From assembly GCF_900112815.1 (NCBI RefSeq), contig NZ_FOND01000003.1, positions 1-64,000 on the forward strand: a DNA stretch of 64,000 bases. Reading direction: 5' to 3'. Below are positions 33,140 through 40,583 of the stretch, one piece after another (the stretch's first letter is position 1; each line of letters opens with the position of its first letter). A model generated the notes under the pieces. That model had not been told where the DNA came from. It saw only the letters and a list, made by a program, of their open reading frames with translations, and did no database searches. The position numbers and the translations under genes are program-made. The stretch is from Blastococcus tunisiensis. GTDB lineage: Bacteria > Actinomycetota > Actinomycetes > Mycobacteriales > Geodermatophilaceae.

Positions 33140-33156
33140 CCCGCGCGCAGCGCGGG
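33140..33156. terminator. Short hairpin between convergent narK and TDT genes
   Basis: CCCGCGC-GCA-GCGCGGG is a perfect 7-bp dyad with a 3-base loop, 41 bases after narK's stop and 5 bases from the stop of the convergent TDT gene. It could end transcription from both directions, although no T run is present. Confidence 0.5.
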
Positions 33157-33160
33157 CGGG

Positions 33161-34246
33161 TCAGTACGAGCTGGCGTCGCTGCGCCGTTCCGCGTAGCCG
33201 GTTCCGGCACGGGTGGCGGTGACCACCATGGCGGCAAGCACGAGGCTCCACACCGCGAAGGCCGCCCAGATGCCCACCGCGCCCACGACGCCCACCAGGG
33301 GCAGGTCGTCGGCCCGGCTGAGGTAGGTCGCGGCGACGGCGTACATCCCCATCGGGAACACCATGCTCCACAGGGACGGCTCGTAGCGCAGGGGCACGCG
33401 GTGGGTGCGGTGCCGCCACCAGCCGGCGGCCACCAGCACCGGGATCAGCCATGTACCGAACGCCCAGATGCTCACCGAGACACCGGCCACCAGGCCCCGT
33501 GTGGCCTCGACCATCGGCGTGTCGACCATCTCGACGATGCGGGCCCCGGCGAGCACGGTGATCGCGCTGGCGCCCATCGCCACCCAGTACGGAGGGGTCA
33601 GGTCGGTCGGCCGTAGTTCGAAGAGGAGCAGCCGCAGGGACACCATGATCCCCACGGCGGCGTACAGGAACAGGCTCACCGACCAGGAGAAGACGGCCAC
33701 CACCGCCAACGCGTCGCGCAGGGCAGGCATGGCGGGCTGCAGCGTGGCGGCCGACGTGGCCACCGACTGGCCCGCGACGACCCAGATGAACCACGTGCCG
33801 TTGGCCTTGGTCAGCACCGGCCGCTCGGCGCGGCCGAGGACGGCGGTCCAGGGGATGACGTAGCCGAGGAACAGCCAGGCTGCGAAGCCGACTCCCGCGA
33901 GTGCCGCCGCGACACCGATGTGGCCGTCCATGGCGAGCCGGACGCCCAGGACGTTGCCGCCGGCGATGAAGGTGAAGAAGCCGAACCCGCGTGCGGGATC
34001 GAGGAAGTCCTCGGCCACGGCGTCGCGATGGCCGATCAGTCGCCAGACGTTGAGCACCACGAGGACGACGAATGCTGTGGCACACACGGCCAGCAGGAGC
34101 ACCGACACCGTGATGTGCCCGCCGAGCCGCATGCCCACCGAGATGATGCCGCTCGCCATGACGAGGGCGAAGTAGCCCGGCGTCAGTTCGCGGACCTGCC
34201 TGTGCGCGAGGCCCAGCTGGTCACCTCCCGTGCCGGTGCTCGCCAC
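33161..34246 (-). CDS. TDT-family (TehA/SLAC1-like) transporter
   Basis: A 361-residue membrane protein with ten hydrophobic helices, in the tellurite-resistance/dicarboxylate transporter (TDT) family. It has the family-like TPGYFALVMASGIISVG start and the ANGTWFIWVVAGQSVAT segment. Members export sulfite, malate or other anions, and SLAC1 relatives are anion channels passing nitrate. Located beside narK and FNT, it might move nitrite or nitrate; this is inference. Start at GTG 34246 avoids a non-hydrophobic basic extension; the frame is open to 34345. It diverges from a hemerythrin gene. Confidence 0.85.
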   Translation of the reverse strand: MASTGTGGDQLGLAHRQVRELTPGYFALVMASGIISVGMRLGGHITVSVLLLAVCATAFVVLVVLNVWRLIGHRDAVAEDFLDPARGFGFFTFIAGGNVLGVRLAMDGHIGVAAALAGVGFAAWLFLGYVIPWTAVLGRAERPVLTKANGTWFIWVVAGQSVATSAATLQPAMPALRDALAVVAVFSWSVSLFLYAAVGIMVSLRLLLFELRPTDLTPPYWVAMGASAITVLAGARIVEMVDTPMVEATRGLVAGVSVSIWAFGTWLIPVLVAAGWWRHRTHRVPLRYEPSLWSMVFPMGMYAVAATYLSRADDLPLVGVVGAVGIWAAFAVWSLVLAAMVVTATRAGTGYAERRSDASSY

Positions 34247-34391
34247 GCCTTCACAGTGCCCGAGCCGGCCGGCCGTGACCAGTGGCGACCACCGGCGTGG
34301 CGAAGGCTCGGATGCGTGCCATCGGCGGTCCGTGGCGTGCATCATCCCGAGGGCGGGGAATCACCAGCCCCGGGCCGCCGCTGACAGTGGT

Positions 34392-34410
34392 GACGGCATG
34401 TTCTGCCGTC
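34392..34410. promoter_or_regulatory. Operator-like dyad upstream of the hemerythrin gene
   Basis: GACGGCA-TGTTC-TGCCGTC is a perfect 7-bp dyad with a 5-base centre, ending 60 bases before the hemerythrin start at 34471. It lies in the 224-base divergent region shared with the TDT gene. The size suits a dimeric regulator. Confidence 0.5.
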
Positions 34411-34470
34411 GTCCATCGCCGGCGGCTGGACCGTCGGGCGGGCGGACCCCCGACGGAAGGGATGTCACCG

Positions 34471-34947
34471 ATGTGCGACCACTGCGGCTGCCGGGACCTG
34501 ACACCCATCGCCCGGCTGATGGACGAGCACGACCGGCTGCGCGAGCTCAGCACGCACATCCGCGGGCACCTCGCCTCGGGGGACGACGCCGCCGCCCGGG
34601 CCCACTTCGACGAGCTCCTCGTCCTCCTCGGCCCGCACGTCATGAAGGAGGAGGGCGTCCTCTTCCCCCTGCTGCGGCGCAGCGAGGACCTGGCCGAGCA
34701 CGTCGGCGTCCTCGAGGCCGAGCACGCCGGCCTCTACGACGACGTCGACGACCTCGACGACGCGGCCGCCCAGGCGTGGCGCGAGGGCATGGTGCGCATC
34801 CTCGACGACCTCGCCGAGCACATGTACAAGGAGGACTTCGGCCTCTTCCCCGCGGCCCTGGCCACGCTCGACGGCGCGGACTGGGACGCCGTGGATAAGT
34901 GGGAGGCCGATCGCGGGGAGGCCGCTGCGTCCCCCGTCACGCGGTGA
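34471..34947 (+). CDS. Stand-alone hemerythrin domain protein
   Basis: A 158-residue hemerythrin HHE domain protein with N-terminal MCDHCGCRDL, a Cys/His cluster. Iron ligands are visible: LMDEHDRLREL, LLGPHVMKEEGVLFP, LEAEHAGLYDD and LAEHMYKEDFGLFP. This di-iron bundle with an extra Cys motif matches proteins that sense or scavenge NO or O2. A GGAAGG at 34455-34460 precedes ATG 34471; ATG 34462 is too close to it. Position between nitrate genes and an FNT channel supports a nitrosative-stress role (inference). It overlaps the convergent quinone reductase gene end by 11 bases. Confidence 0.9.
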   Translation: MCDHCGCRDLTPIARLMDEHDRLRELSTHIRGHLASGDDAAARAHFDELLVLLGPHVMKEEGVLFPLLRRSEDLAEHVGVLEAEHAGLYDDVDDLDDAAAQAWREGMVRILDDLAEHMYKEDFGLFPAALATLDGADWDAVDKWEADRGEAAASPVTR

Positions 34948-35950
34948 CGTCGATGAGCACCTTGCCGACGGCGCCGTCCTGCACCGCCTGGTGGGCCTGC
35001 GCCGCCTGATCGAGCGGGAAGACGTGCAGCGGCAGGCCGGCCTCCCGGCCCACGCGGACCGCGCCGTCGAGCACCGCGGCGTTGACGTCCTCGACCCCGA
35101 TCTCCTTCGCGCGGGCCGGCTCGGTGTAGACGAGGACGAACTGCCAGCGGGCGTTCGGGCCCATCTGCAGCCGCACGGGGACGGTGATCTCCGCCCCGCC
35201 GTCGTCGGCGTACATCGCGACCGCGCCGTGCATGCCGATGACCTGGGCGTCGATGCCGGCGTTCACGGCGGCCGATACCTCCACGATCGAGTCGACCCCC
35301 TGCGGCGCGACCTTGCGCACCTCGGCGACGACGTCCTGGCGCCGGTAGTCCACGACGTGGTCGGCGCCCGCCGCGGCCGCCAGTTGCGCCTTCTCCGGGC
35401 TGCTCACCGTGGCGACGACCGTCGCGTCGGCCCACCGGGCCAGCTGGACGGCGGCGTTGCCGACCGCCCCCGCGCCGCCCTGCACCAGCACCGTGCGGCC
35501 CTGCAGCGAGCCGGGCCCGATCCGGTCGGGCAGGGACTCGGCGACGGTGAGGCAGCGGTGCGCGGTCAGGAAGGGGATGCCGAGGGCGGCGCCGAGCTCG
35601 AAGGACGGCTCCGCGCCCAGCAGCACGGTCTGCCGGGCCGGGACGACGGTGTACTCCGCCGCCGTGCCCCAGCGCCGCTGCCAGGCGGCCTCCCAGATCC
35701 AGACCCGTTCACCGACCAGGACCGGGTCGACGCCCTGACCGACGGCGTCGACGGTGCCCGAGCCGTCCTGGTCCGGGATCTGCCCGTCCGGGCCCGGCGG
35801 CGTCTTGCTGCGCGACTTCCAGTCGGTCGGGTTGACCCCGGAGAAGGCGACCCGGACCCGGACCTCACCGGGGCCGGGGTCGGGCACGGGGGCGTCGCGG
35901 AGCTCGAGGACGTCGGGACCGCCGGGCTGGGAGTAGGTGATGGCACGCAC
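34937..35950 (-). CDS. NADPH:quinone reductase-like zinc-independent oxidoreductase
   Basis: A 337-residue medium-chain dehydrogenase/reductase of the quinone oxidoreductase group. Features are GPGEVRVRVAFSGVNPTDWK, NADPH-binding VQGGAGAVGNAAVQLARW with GxGxxG-like AxxGxxG, and ADHVVDYRRQDV. Structural and catalytic Zn Cys clusters of alcohol dehydrogenases are absent. Start is GTG at 35950. It reduces quinones or unsaturated carbonyls using NADPH; the substrate is unknown. Convergent with hemerythrin and divergent from a DUF1905-type gene. No operon partner. Confidence 0.9.
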   Translation of the reverse strand: MRAITYSQPGGPDVLELRDAPVPDPGPGEVRVRVAFSGVNPTDWKSRSKTPPGPDGQIPDQDGSGTVDAVGQGVDPVLVGERVWIWEAAWQRRWGTAAEYTVVPARQTVLLGAEPSFELGAALGIPFLTAHRCLTVAESLPDRIGPGSLQGRTVLVQGGAGAVGNAAVQLARWADATVVATVSSPEKAQLAAAAGADHVVDYRRQDVVAEVRKVAPQGVDSIVEVSAAVNAGIDAQVIGMHGAVAMYADDGGAEITVPVRLQMGPNARWQFVLVYTEPARAKEIGVEDVNAAVLDGAVRVGREAGLPLHVFPLDQAAQAHQAVQDGAVGKVLIDVTA

Positions 35951-36021
35951 GGCGTCCTTCCTACCCCCGGTCGGCGTCGGGGGCGCGATGAGTTCCGCGG
36001 GTGCCGCCGGTCTTCTCTGCC

Positions 36022-36306
36022 GTGAGCACTCTCCCGCAGCCCTTGGACCTGACCGTCACCGCGCCGATCGAGAAGGACGGCGCCTTCGCCACCTTCGTCA
36101 CCGTGCCCGGCTCCGCGGAGGTGCTCGGCACGCGGCGGGCGGTGAAGGTGGGCGGCACGATCGACGGACACGAGTTCGCCGCCACCCTCATGCCGTCGGG
36201 CGAGGGGCCGCACTGGCTGCCGCTGCGGTCCGCGCTGTGCCGGGCCACCGGCAAGTCGCGCGCCGGCGAGCAGGTCACGATCGTCCTCCAGCGGCGTCTC
36301 AGCTGA
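36022..36306 (+). CDS. DUF1905-domain protein
   Basis: A 94-residue protein with LDLTVTAPIEKDGAFATFVTVP, GGTIDGHEFAATLMPSGEGPHWLPL and GEQVTIVLQR, the usual DUF1905 beta-barrel pattern. Such domains often accompany YdeI-like families; the function is unknown. GTG at 36022 is preferred over GTG 36001 because the family begins near there. It stands alone between divergent quinone reductase and a frameshifted minus-strand gene. Confidence 0.75.
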   Translation: MSTLPQPLDLTVTAPIEKDGAFATFVTVPGSAEVLGTRRAVKVGGTIDGHEFAATLMPSGEGPHWLPLRSALCRATGKSRAGEQVTIVLQRRLS

Positions 36307-36316
36307 CGACGCCGGA

Positions 36317-36653
36317 CTATCCGGCGGGCATGTCGTCGTCGGTGGGCCACTCGGGGCCGGGCAGCCCGGCCAGCGTCATCAGCCGGTCGACCGTCTCCTC
36401 GACGATCTCGTCCGGCGGCGGCGCACCCGACGGCGAGGCCATGAGGTGCCGCACGTCGTCCGGGTCGACGTCGCCGTCGACGGCCTCCCTCACCCAGCGG
36501 GCGAACCCGGCCGCCCGAGGCGTCGGCGGCGCGGTAGTCGACCGTCGCGACGCGGCTGTCGTGCACGTCGAGGAGGAGGAACGGCACCGCGGTCGGCCGG
36601 CCGGCGCGCCACTGCCCGTCGCTGTACGCGAGCCTGCCGGAGTACCCCACCAC
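36317..36653 (-). pseudogene. Hypothetical protein gene with an internal frameshift
   Basis: GTG at 36653 opens MVGYSGRLAYSDGQWRAGRP and continues through FLLLDVHDSRVATVDYRAADASGG. This frame then degenerates. The neighbouring frame carries AGFARWVREAVDGDVDPDD, then acidic helical sequence ending PTDDDMPAG with TGA at 36317. One extra base in the GGGCGG run near 36505-36510 explains the switch. The joined protein would be about 111 residues, of unknown family. A sequencing error or a real mutation would look the same. Confidence 0.6.
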
Positions 36654-36736
36654 CGGAGGCTATCGGCCACCGCCTCCTGACCCGTTCCGCTCCTCCGGAG
36701 GCCGTCGGCCACCGCCTCCTGACCCGCTCCGCTCCT
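36653..36736. repeat. Tandem duplication, 2 x 42 bp
   Basis: Two adjacent 42-base copies (36653-36694 and 36695-36736) differ at three positions. Each covers 14 codons of the membrane protein gene on the minus strand, making its C-terminus a repeated Arg-Ser/Asn-Gly-Ser-Gly4-Arg sequence. The left copy abuts the start codon of the frameshifted gene. Confidence 0.9.
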
Positions 36737-37283
36737 TGCCGCGGTCGATGACCGCCAGCAGCACGACCGTGAGGACGACGACGGCGAGGGAGGCGATCCA
36801 CCACCACGGGGTGGGCAGCCGCAGGGTGAACGCGAGGAGGAGGTCGCCGCCGAAGACCAGCCGCGCGACGAACGGCGCCACCCCGTTGTAGAGCCCGACC
36901 AGGAGCACCAGGCCGGAGAGGGCGTCGTAGCCGGCGGCCCGGTCGGCGCCCGGGTCCTCGTCCGCCGTGCTCTCGGGCGGGCTCACCGTCGCGCCGTCGA
37001 CGGGTCGGACGGGCGGCACGTGCCGTTCCCGCGCGCGGTGGATGGCCGCCAGGAGCGCGCCCGCGACGGCCACGACGCCCAGGCAGGCGATCCACCACCA
37101 CGGGGCGGGCAGCCACAGCGCGGGCGCGAACCGCTGGTCGGCGCCGAAGACCGGCCGGACGACGAGCGGCACCGCTCCCTGGTACAGCCCGAGGAACGTG
37201 ACGATGCCCGATGCCACGTCGTAGCGGCGCACTCCGGTTCCCGGCACGTGGACCAGTCGACGGCAGCGTGGCCTCCGGGACAT
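36660..37283 (-). CDS. Small membrane protein with internal duplication, unknown function
   Basis: A 207-residue protein made of two similar halves. Each half has two hydrophobic helices: YDVASGIVTFLGLYQGAVPLV ... PAPWWWIACLGVVAV ... AAIHRARER (about 20-90) and YDALSGLVLLVGLYNGVAPFV ... PTPWWWIASLAVVVL ... AVIDRGKER (about 125-190). An acidic linker lies between. The tail is Gly-rich because of the 42-bp tandem repeat. Start at ATG 37283; the frame is open further but basic and unlike the protein. No known family was recognised; it is divergent from the FNT gene. Confidence 0.7.
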   Translation of the reverse strand: MSRRPRCRRLVHVPGTGVRRYDVASGIVTFLGLYQGAVPLVVRPVFGADQRFAPALWLPAPWWWIACLGVVAVAGALLAAIHRARERHVPPVRPVDGATVSPPESTADEDPGADRAAGYDALSGLVLLVGLYNGVAPFVARLVFGGDLLLAFTLRLPTPWWWIASLAVVVLTVVLLAVIDRGKERSGSGGGGRRPPEERNGSGGGGR

Positions 37284-37387
37284 CGGCCATCGGTCGATCC
37301 CGGTCCGACCGAAGTCGAGGGCGTGGCGGGGGCCCGGAACGGGCACAACGGGCCGCAACCGGTGGAGCAGACCCAGTGGAGGCGCTC

Positions 37388-38236
37388 GTGTCCGCACGTG
37401 AACCAGCGGAGATGGCCCAGGTCGCGGCCGAGACAGGTGCCAAGAAGACCCGCCGCACCTGGGACCGGGTGCTGGTCAGCGCCTTCCTGGCCGGTGCCTA
37501 CATCTCCTTCGGCGCCCTGGTCGCCATCACGGTGTCCTCCGGGCTGGACCAGTCGACCTGGGGAACGCTGCCGACGCTGTTCACCGGCGCGGCCTTCACC
37601 CTCGGCCTGGTGCTCGTGCTGGTCGCCGGCTCCGACCTGGCGACCGGCAACATGATGCTGGTCCCGCTCGGCGCCATGCGCGGCCGGATCGAACTTGGCG
37701 ACGTCGCCAAGAACCTCACGCTGGTGCTGCTGGGCAATCTCGTCGGCGCTCTCGTCGTCGCGTTCTTCCTGGCCGTGCAGACCGGCGTGATCGGCGACGC
37801 GGACTCCCTCGGCAGCAGCGGGCTCACCTACGACCGGCTCGCCGACATCGCGCAGGGCAAGGCCTCCGGGCACACCGCCTGGGAGACGTTCCTGCGGGGC
37901 GTGGGCTGCAACTGGCTGGTCTGCCTCGCCGTGTGGATGTCGCTGGCCGCGAGCACGGTCTCGGGCAAGGTCCTGGCGATCTTCTTCCCGATCATGGCCT
38001 TCGTGGCGATGGGGTTCGACCACGTCGTCGCCAACATGTTCTTCCTGCCGGCGGCGATCTTCGCCGGGGTCCCCGACATCGGCTGGGGGGACACGCTGCT
38101 CAACTGGCTGCTGGCCGGTACCGGCAACCTGGTCGGCGCGGTCATCTTCGTGTCGACGTCGTACTGGTACCTGTTCCTCCGGGACCAGCCGGAGAAGCCG
38201 GAGGTCGCCGAGGCGGAGCCCGCCGAGCGCGGCTGA
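37388..38236 (+). CDS. Formate/nitrite transporter (FNT family)
   Basis: A 282-residue pentameric channel-type transporter with six main hydrophobic helices. Family features are SFLAGAYISFGALVAITVSSG-like helix 1, GSDLATGNMMLVPLGAMRGRI, GNLVGALVVA, CNWLVCLAVWMSLAA (as in NirC) and GFDHVVANMFFLPAAIF, whose His is the central gating residue. In this neighbourhood nitrite export or import is most likely; formate is the alternative. GTG at 37388 follows GGAGG; a GTG at 37376 is possible. It stands as a single gene about 5 kb from narK. Confidence 0.93.
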   Translation: MSAREPAEMAQVAAETGAKKTRRTWDRVLVSAFLAGAYISFGALVAITVSSGLDQSTWGTLPTLFTGAAFTLGLVLVLVAGSDLATGNMMLVPLGAMRGRIELGDVAKNLTLVLLGNLVGALVVAFFLAVQTGVIGDADSLGSSGLTYDRLADIAQGKASGHTAWETFLRGVGCNWLVCLAVWMSLAASTVSGKVLAIFFPIMAFVAMGFDHVVANMFFLPAAIFAGVPDIGWGDTLLNWLLAGTGNLVGAVIFVSTSYWYLFLRDQPEKPEVAEAEPAERG

Positions 38237-38307
38237 TCCCCGGCCCGGTGATCCCGTGGGCCCGGTGCCACGACCGGCTGCCGCACCGGCACGGCATCGA
38301 CGCGGCG

Positions 38308-38349
38308 TGCACGCATGTCCAAGTGCGGGGCCCCCGGGCTTCCTAGCGT
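38308..38349 (+). promoter_or_regulatory. Nitrilase promoter with element shared with the flavin monooxygenase gene
   Basis: A probable activator site TGCAC-N5-TCC-N4-GCGG (38308-38328) lies just upstream of CCCGGGCTTCCTAGCGT (38333-38349), which contains the -10-like TAGCGT. The same two blocks occur before the flavin monooxygenase gene. The ATG is only 6 bases past TAGCGT, implying a leaderless transcript. Confidence 0.7.
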
Positions 38350-38355
38350 GCGGGC

Positions 38356-39411
38356 ATGTCGAACACTCCCCCCATCGTCAAGGTCGCGGCGGTCCACGCC
38401 GCGGCACCGTTCCTGGACCTCGACGCCGGTGTCCGCAAGGCCTGCGAGTTCATCCGCGAGGCCGGTCGCGCCGGGGCGAAGCTCGTGGCGTTTCCGGAGA
38501 CCTTCCTGCCGGGCTATCCGTACTGGATCTGGTCGCACACCACCAAGTACGCGGCGCCCTTCTTCGCCGAGCTCTACGCCAACGCCGTGGAACTGCCCAG
38601 CGAGGCATCGCGGGCGATCGGTGCGGCGGCGCGCGAGGCCGGTACCTGGGTGGTCATGGGACTCGACGAGAAGGAGGGCGGCACTCTCTACAACACCCAG
38701 GCCTACTTCGCACCCACCGGAGAACTGGTGGCGCGGCACCGCAAGCTGCACCCGACCAACGCCGAGCGCACGGTCTGGGGGCGCGGGGACGGCCGGGACG
38801 TCTTCGTCGTCGACACCGGCTTCGGCCGCCTCGGTGGGCTGATCTGCTTCGAGCACAGCATGGACCTCAACCGCTACGCGCTCGCTGCCCTCGGCGAGCA
38901 GATCCACGTCGCGGCCTGGCCGGCGATCAGCGCCACGCACGCCGATCCCAACGCTGACAACTTCGACCACTACTCCAGCACGCTGTCCAGCGCCCACGCG
39001 ATCTGTGCCCAGACCTACGTCATCGTGGTCCAGGGTCGGATCAGCGAGGAGATCGTGGAACGGCTCGGTGTTCCCGAGGGTCCGGACGCCCCGACGGTCG
39101 GCGGCGGGATGACCGGCTTCATGGGCCCGGACGGCAGGTGGCTCCAGGAGCCGCACCGGGACGACGAGGCGATCGTGTACGCCGAGCTGGATCTGAGCGT
39201 GATCGCGTTCGCCAAGTACTTCGCCGACGGGGCGGGGCACTACGCCCGGCCGGACGTGTTCAGCTTCGGCGTCGACCGCACGCCGCAGGTGCCGCTGACC
39301 ACCCAGCGGGTCTCGGCGCTCGACGGGATCCCCGTGCCCGAGGAGCGGCATGCCGGCGACGGCGAGGAGGACGCCGCCGGGGTCGTCCTCTCGGTCCTGC
39401 CCCGGGACTGA
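38356..39411 (+). CDS. Nitrilase-family hydrolase
   Basis: A 351-residue carbon-nitrogen hydrolase. The catalytic triad is visible: E48 in AFPETFLPGYPYW, K130 in RHRKLHPT and C164 in GLICFEH. Long length, PGYPYW and the C-terminal half fit nitrilases (nitrile to acid plus ammonia) rather than amidases. Phe after Cys, where many nitrilases have Trp, is a small variation. It is probably leaderless. It faces a convergent AraC regulator and shares a promoter element with the flavin monooxygenase gene at 40.6-41.7 kb, suggesting co-induction, perhaps to use a nitrile or aldoxime-derived compound (inference). Confidence 0.92.
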   Translation: MSNTPPIVKVAAVHAAAPFLDLDAGVRKACEFIREAGRAGAKLVAFPETFLPGYPYWIWSHTTKYAAPFFAELYANAVELPSEASRAIGAAAREAGTWVVMGLDEKEGGTLYNTQAYFAPTGELVARHRKLHPTNAERTVWGRGDGRDVFVVDTGFGRLGGLICFEHSMDLNRYALAALGEQIHVAAWPAISATHADPNADNFDHYSSTLSSAHAICAQTYVIVVQGRISEEIVERLGVPEGPDAPTVGGGMTGFMGPDGRWLQEPHRDDEAIVYAELDLSVIAFAKYFADGAGHYARPDVFSFGVDRTPQVPLTTQRVSALDGIPVPEERHAGDGEEDAAGVVLSVLPRD

Positions 39412-39429
39412 CGGGCGGCCGCCGTGCGG

Positions 39430-40449
39430 TCAGGTGTCGTCCCCGGGGCCTGACCGCACGGTCCGCGGCGCCCCTGCCGACGGGGCGGCGTCCGCCAGCC
39501 TGCTCTCCCGGCGGAAGGTGCGCGGGGATCGGCCGTACGCCCGGCGGAACAGCCGGCTGAAATGCGCTGCGTCGGGATATCCGCATTCGACGGCGACGTC
39601 GGCGACGCTGAGTTCGTCCGCCGCCGACCGGATCAGTAGGTCGCGGGCCCGCTCCAGCCGCACGGTCCGCACGTAGTGCGCGACCGGGCCGACCTCGGCG
39701 GCGAAGAGGGCGTAGAGGTAGCGGCGCGAGACGCCCAGCGCGGCCGCCACGAAACCGGGGGTCAGCCCGGGATCGTCGAGTCGTGCAGCGATCAGCTCCT
39801 TCGCCGCCGCGAGGATGACGTCGGTGTTGCGAGGACCGGTCAACCGCACCGGGAGTGCCTGCCGGATCAGGTGGTCGACGGCGGCCATCACCTCGTCGAG
39901 CACCGGCGGTCCCGGGTTCCCGGCGGCCAGCGCCAGGAGGTCGTTCCGCACCGGACTCAGCCGGTCCCCGGTCAGCGCGGTGGCCGCCACCGCGGCGACA
40001 CGGTCCCGGCCGGCGTCGAGCACGTCCTGGCGGATCCGTACGACCAGCAGCCCGAACGGGACGTCACCGCTGACGCTGTAGGGCTCCGAGGTGTCGTAGA
40101 CGGTGACGTCCCCGGGGCCGAGGCCGACCCGGCGGCCGTGCTGGCTCACGACCGACCGTCCGCGCAGCCCGACCGCGATCTTGTAGTGACCCGCACCTGC
40201 GCCGTCCGCCAGCCGGGCGTCCCTCGTCGCTACGTGCGGCGTGGCCGTGAGGCGGCAGAAACTGGCGCCGGCCACCTCCCGGCCGGCGATCACGCCGAGG
40301 ATGGAGGCGTCGCGCGCGGTGATCCGCATCGGTACGAGGAAGCGGGCGGTCGCCTTCTCCCAGAGGCCCACCTGGACGGGCGGCGCCACCCGACGCGAGT
40401 CGAACGCCGTCGCACCCACCGGCGTACCGAGGACCGCGTGCAGACTCAC
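39430..40449 (-). CDS. AraC-family regulator
   Basis: A 339-residue regulator with an N-terminal AraC_binding_2-like ligand domain (about 1-220; GREVAGASFCRLTATPH, LGPGDVTVYDTSEPYS) and a C-terminal AraC HTH pair (about 235-325). The first HTH is GFVAAALGVSRRYLYALFAAE, the second SVADVAVECGYPDAAHFSRLFRRAYGRSP. This architecture is common among activators of nitrile and aromatic catabolism, such as NitR. GTG at 40449. It lies between nitrilase and flavin monooxygenase genes and is the likely activator at their shared promoter element. Confidence 0.9.
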   Translation of the reverse strand: MSLHAVLGTPVGATAFDSRRVAPPVQVGLWEKATARFLVPMRITARDASILGVIAGREVAGASFCRLTATPHVATRDARLADGAGAGHYKIAVGLRGRSVVSQHGRRVGLGPGDVTVYDTSEPYSVSGDVPFGLLVVRIRQDVLDAGRDRVAAVAATALTGDRLSPVRNDLLALAAGNPGPPVLDEVMAAVDHLIRQALPVRLTGPRNTDVILAAAKELIAARLDDPGLTPGFVAAALGVSRRYLYALFAAEVGPVAHYVRTVRLERARDLLIRSAADELSVADVAVECGYPDAAHFSRLFRRAYGRSPRTFRRESRLADAAPSAGAPRTVRSGPGDDT

Positions 40450-40583
40450 GGCCCCAGCCTGCCCGATCGAGGCCGCCCCGGGGAGCCCCGGAGCACACTG
40501 TCGGCGTGACGATGACGGTCTGAGCGGGCGGCGGCCCTCGTGGCAGCACGGTGGCGCCGATCCGCTCCGTCCCGCTCTGCTGC

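Noticed and set aside
36653-36736. CRISPR array
   Set aside because: Only two adjacent 42-base copies without spacers, inside a coding sequence; no cas genes.
16353-38236. Complete denitrification island including NO and N2O reductases
   Set aside because: No norB/norZ or nosZ gene is seen; only nitrate and nitrite reduction with NO-binding proteins are supported.
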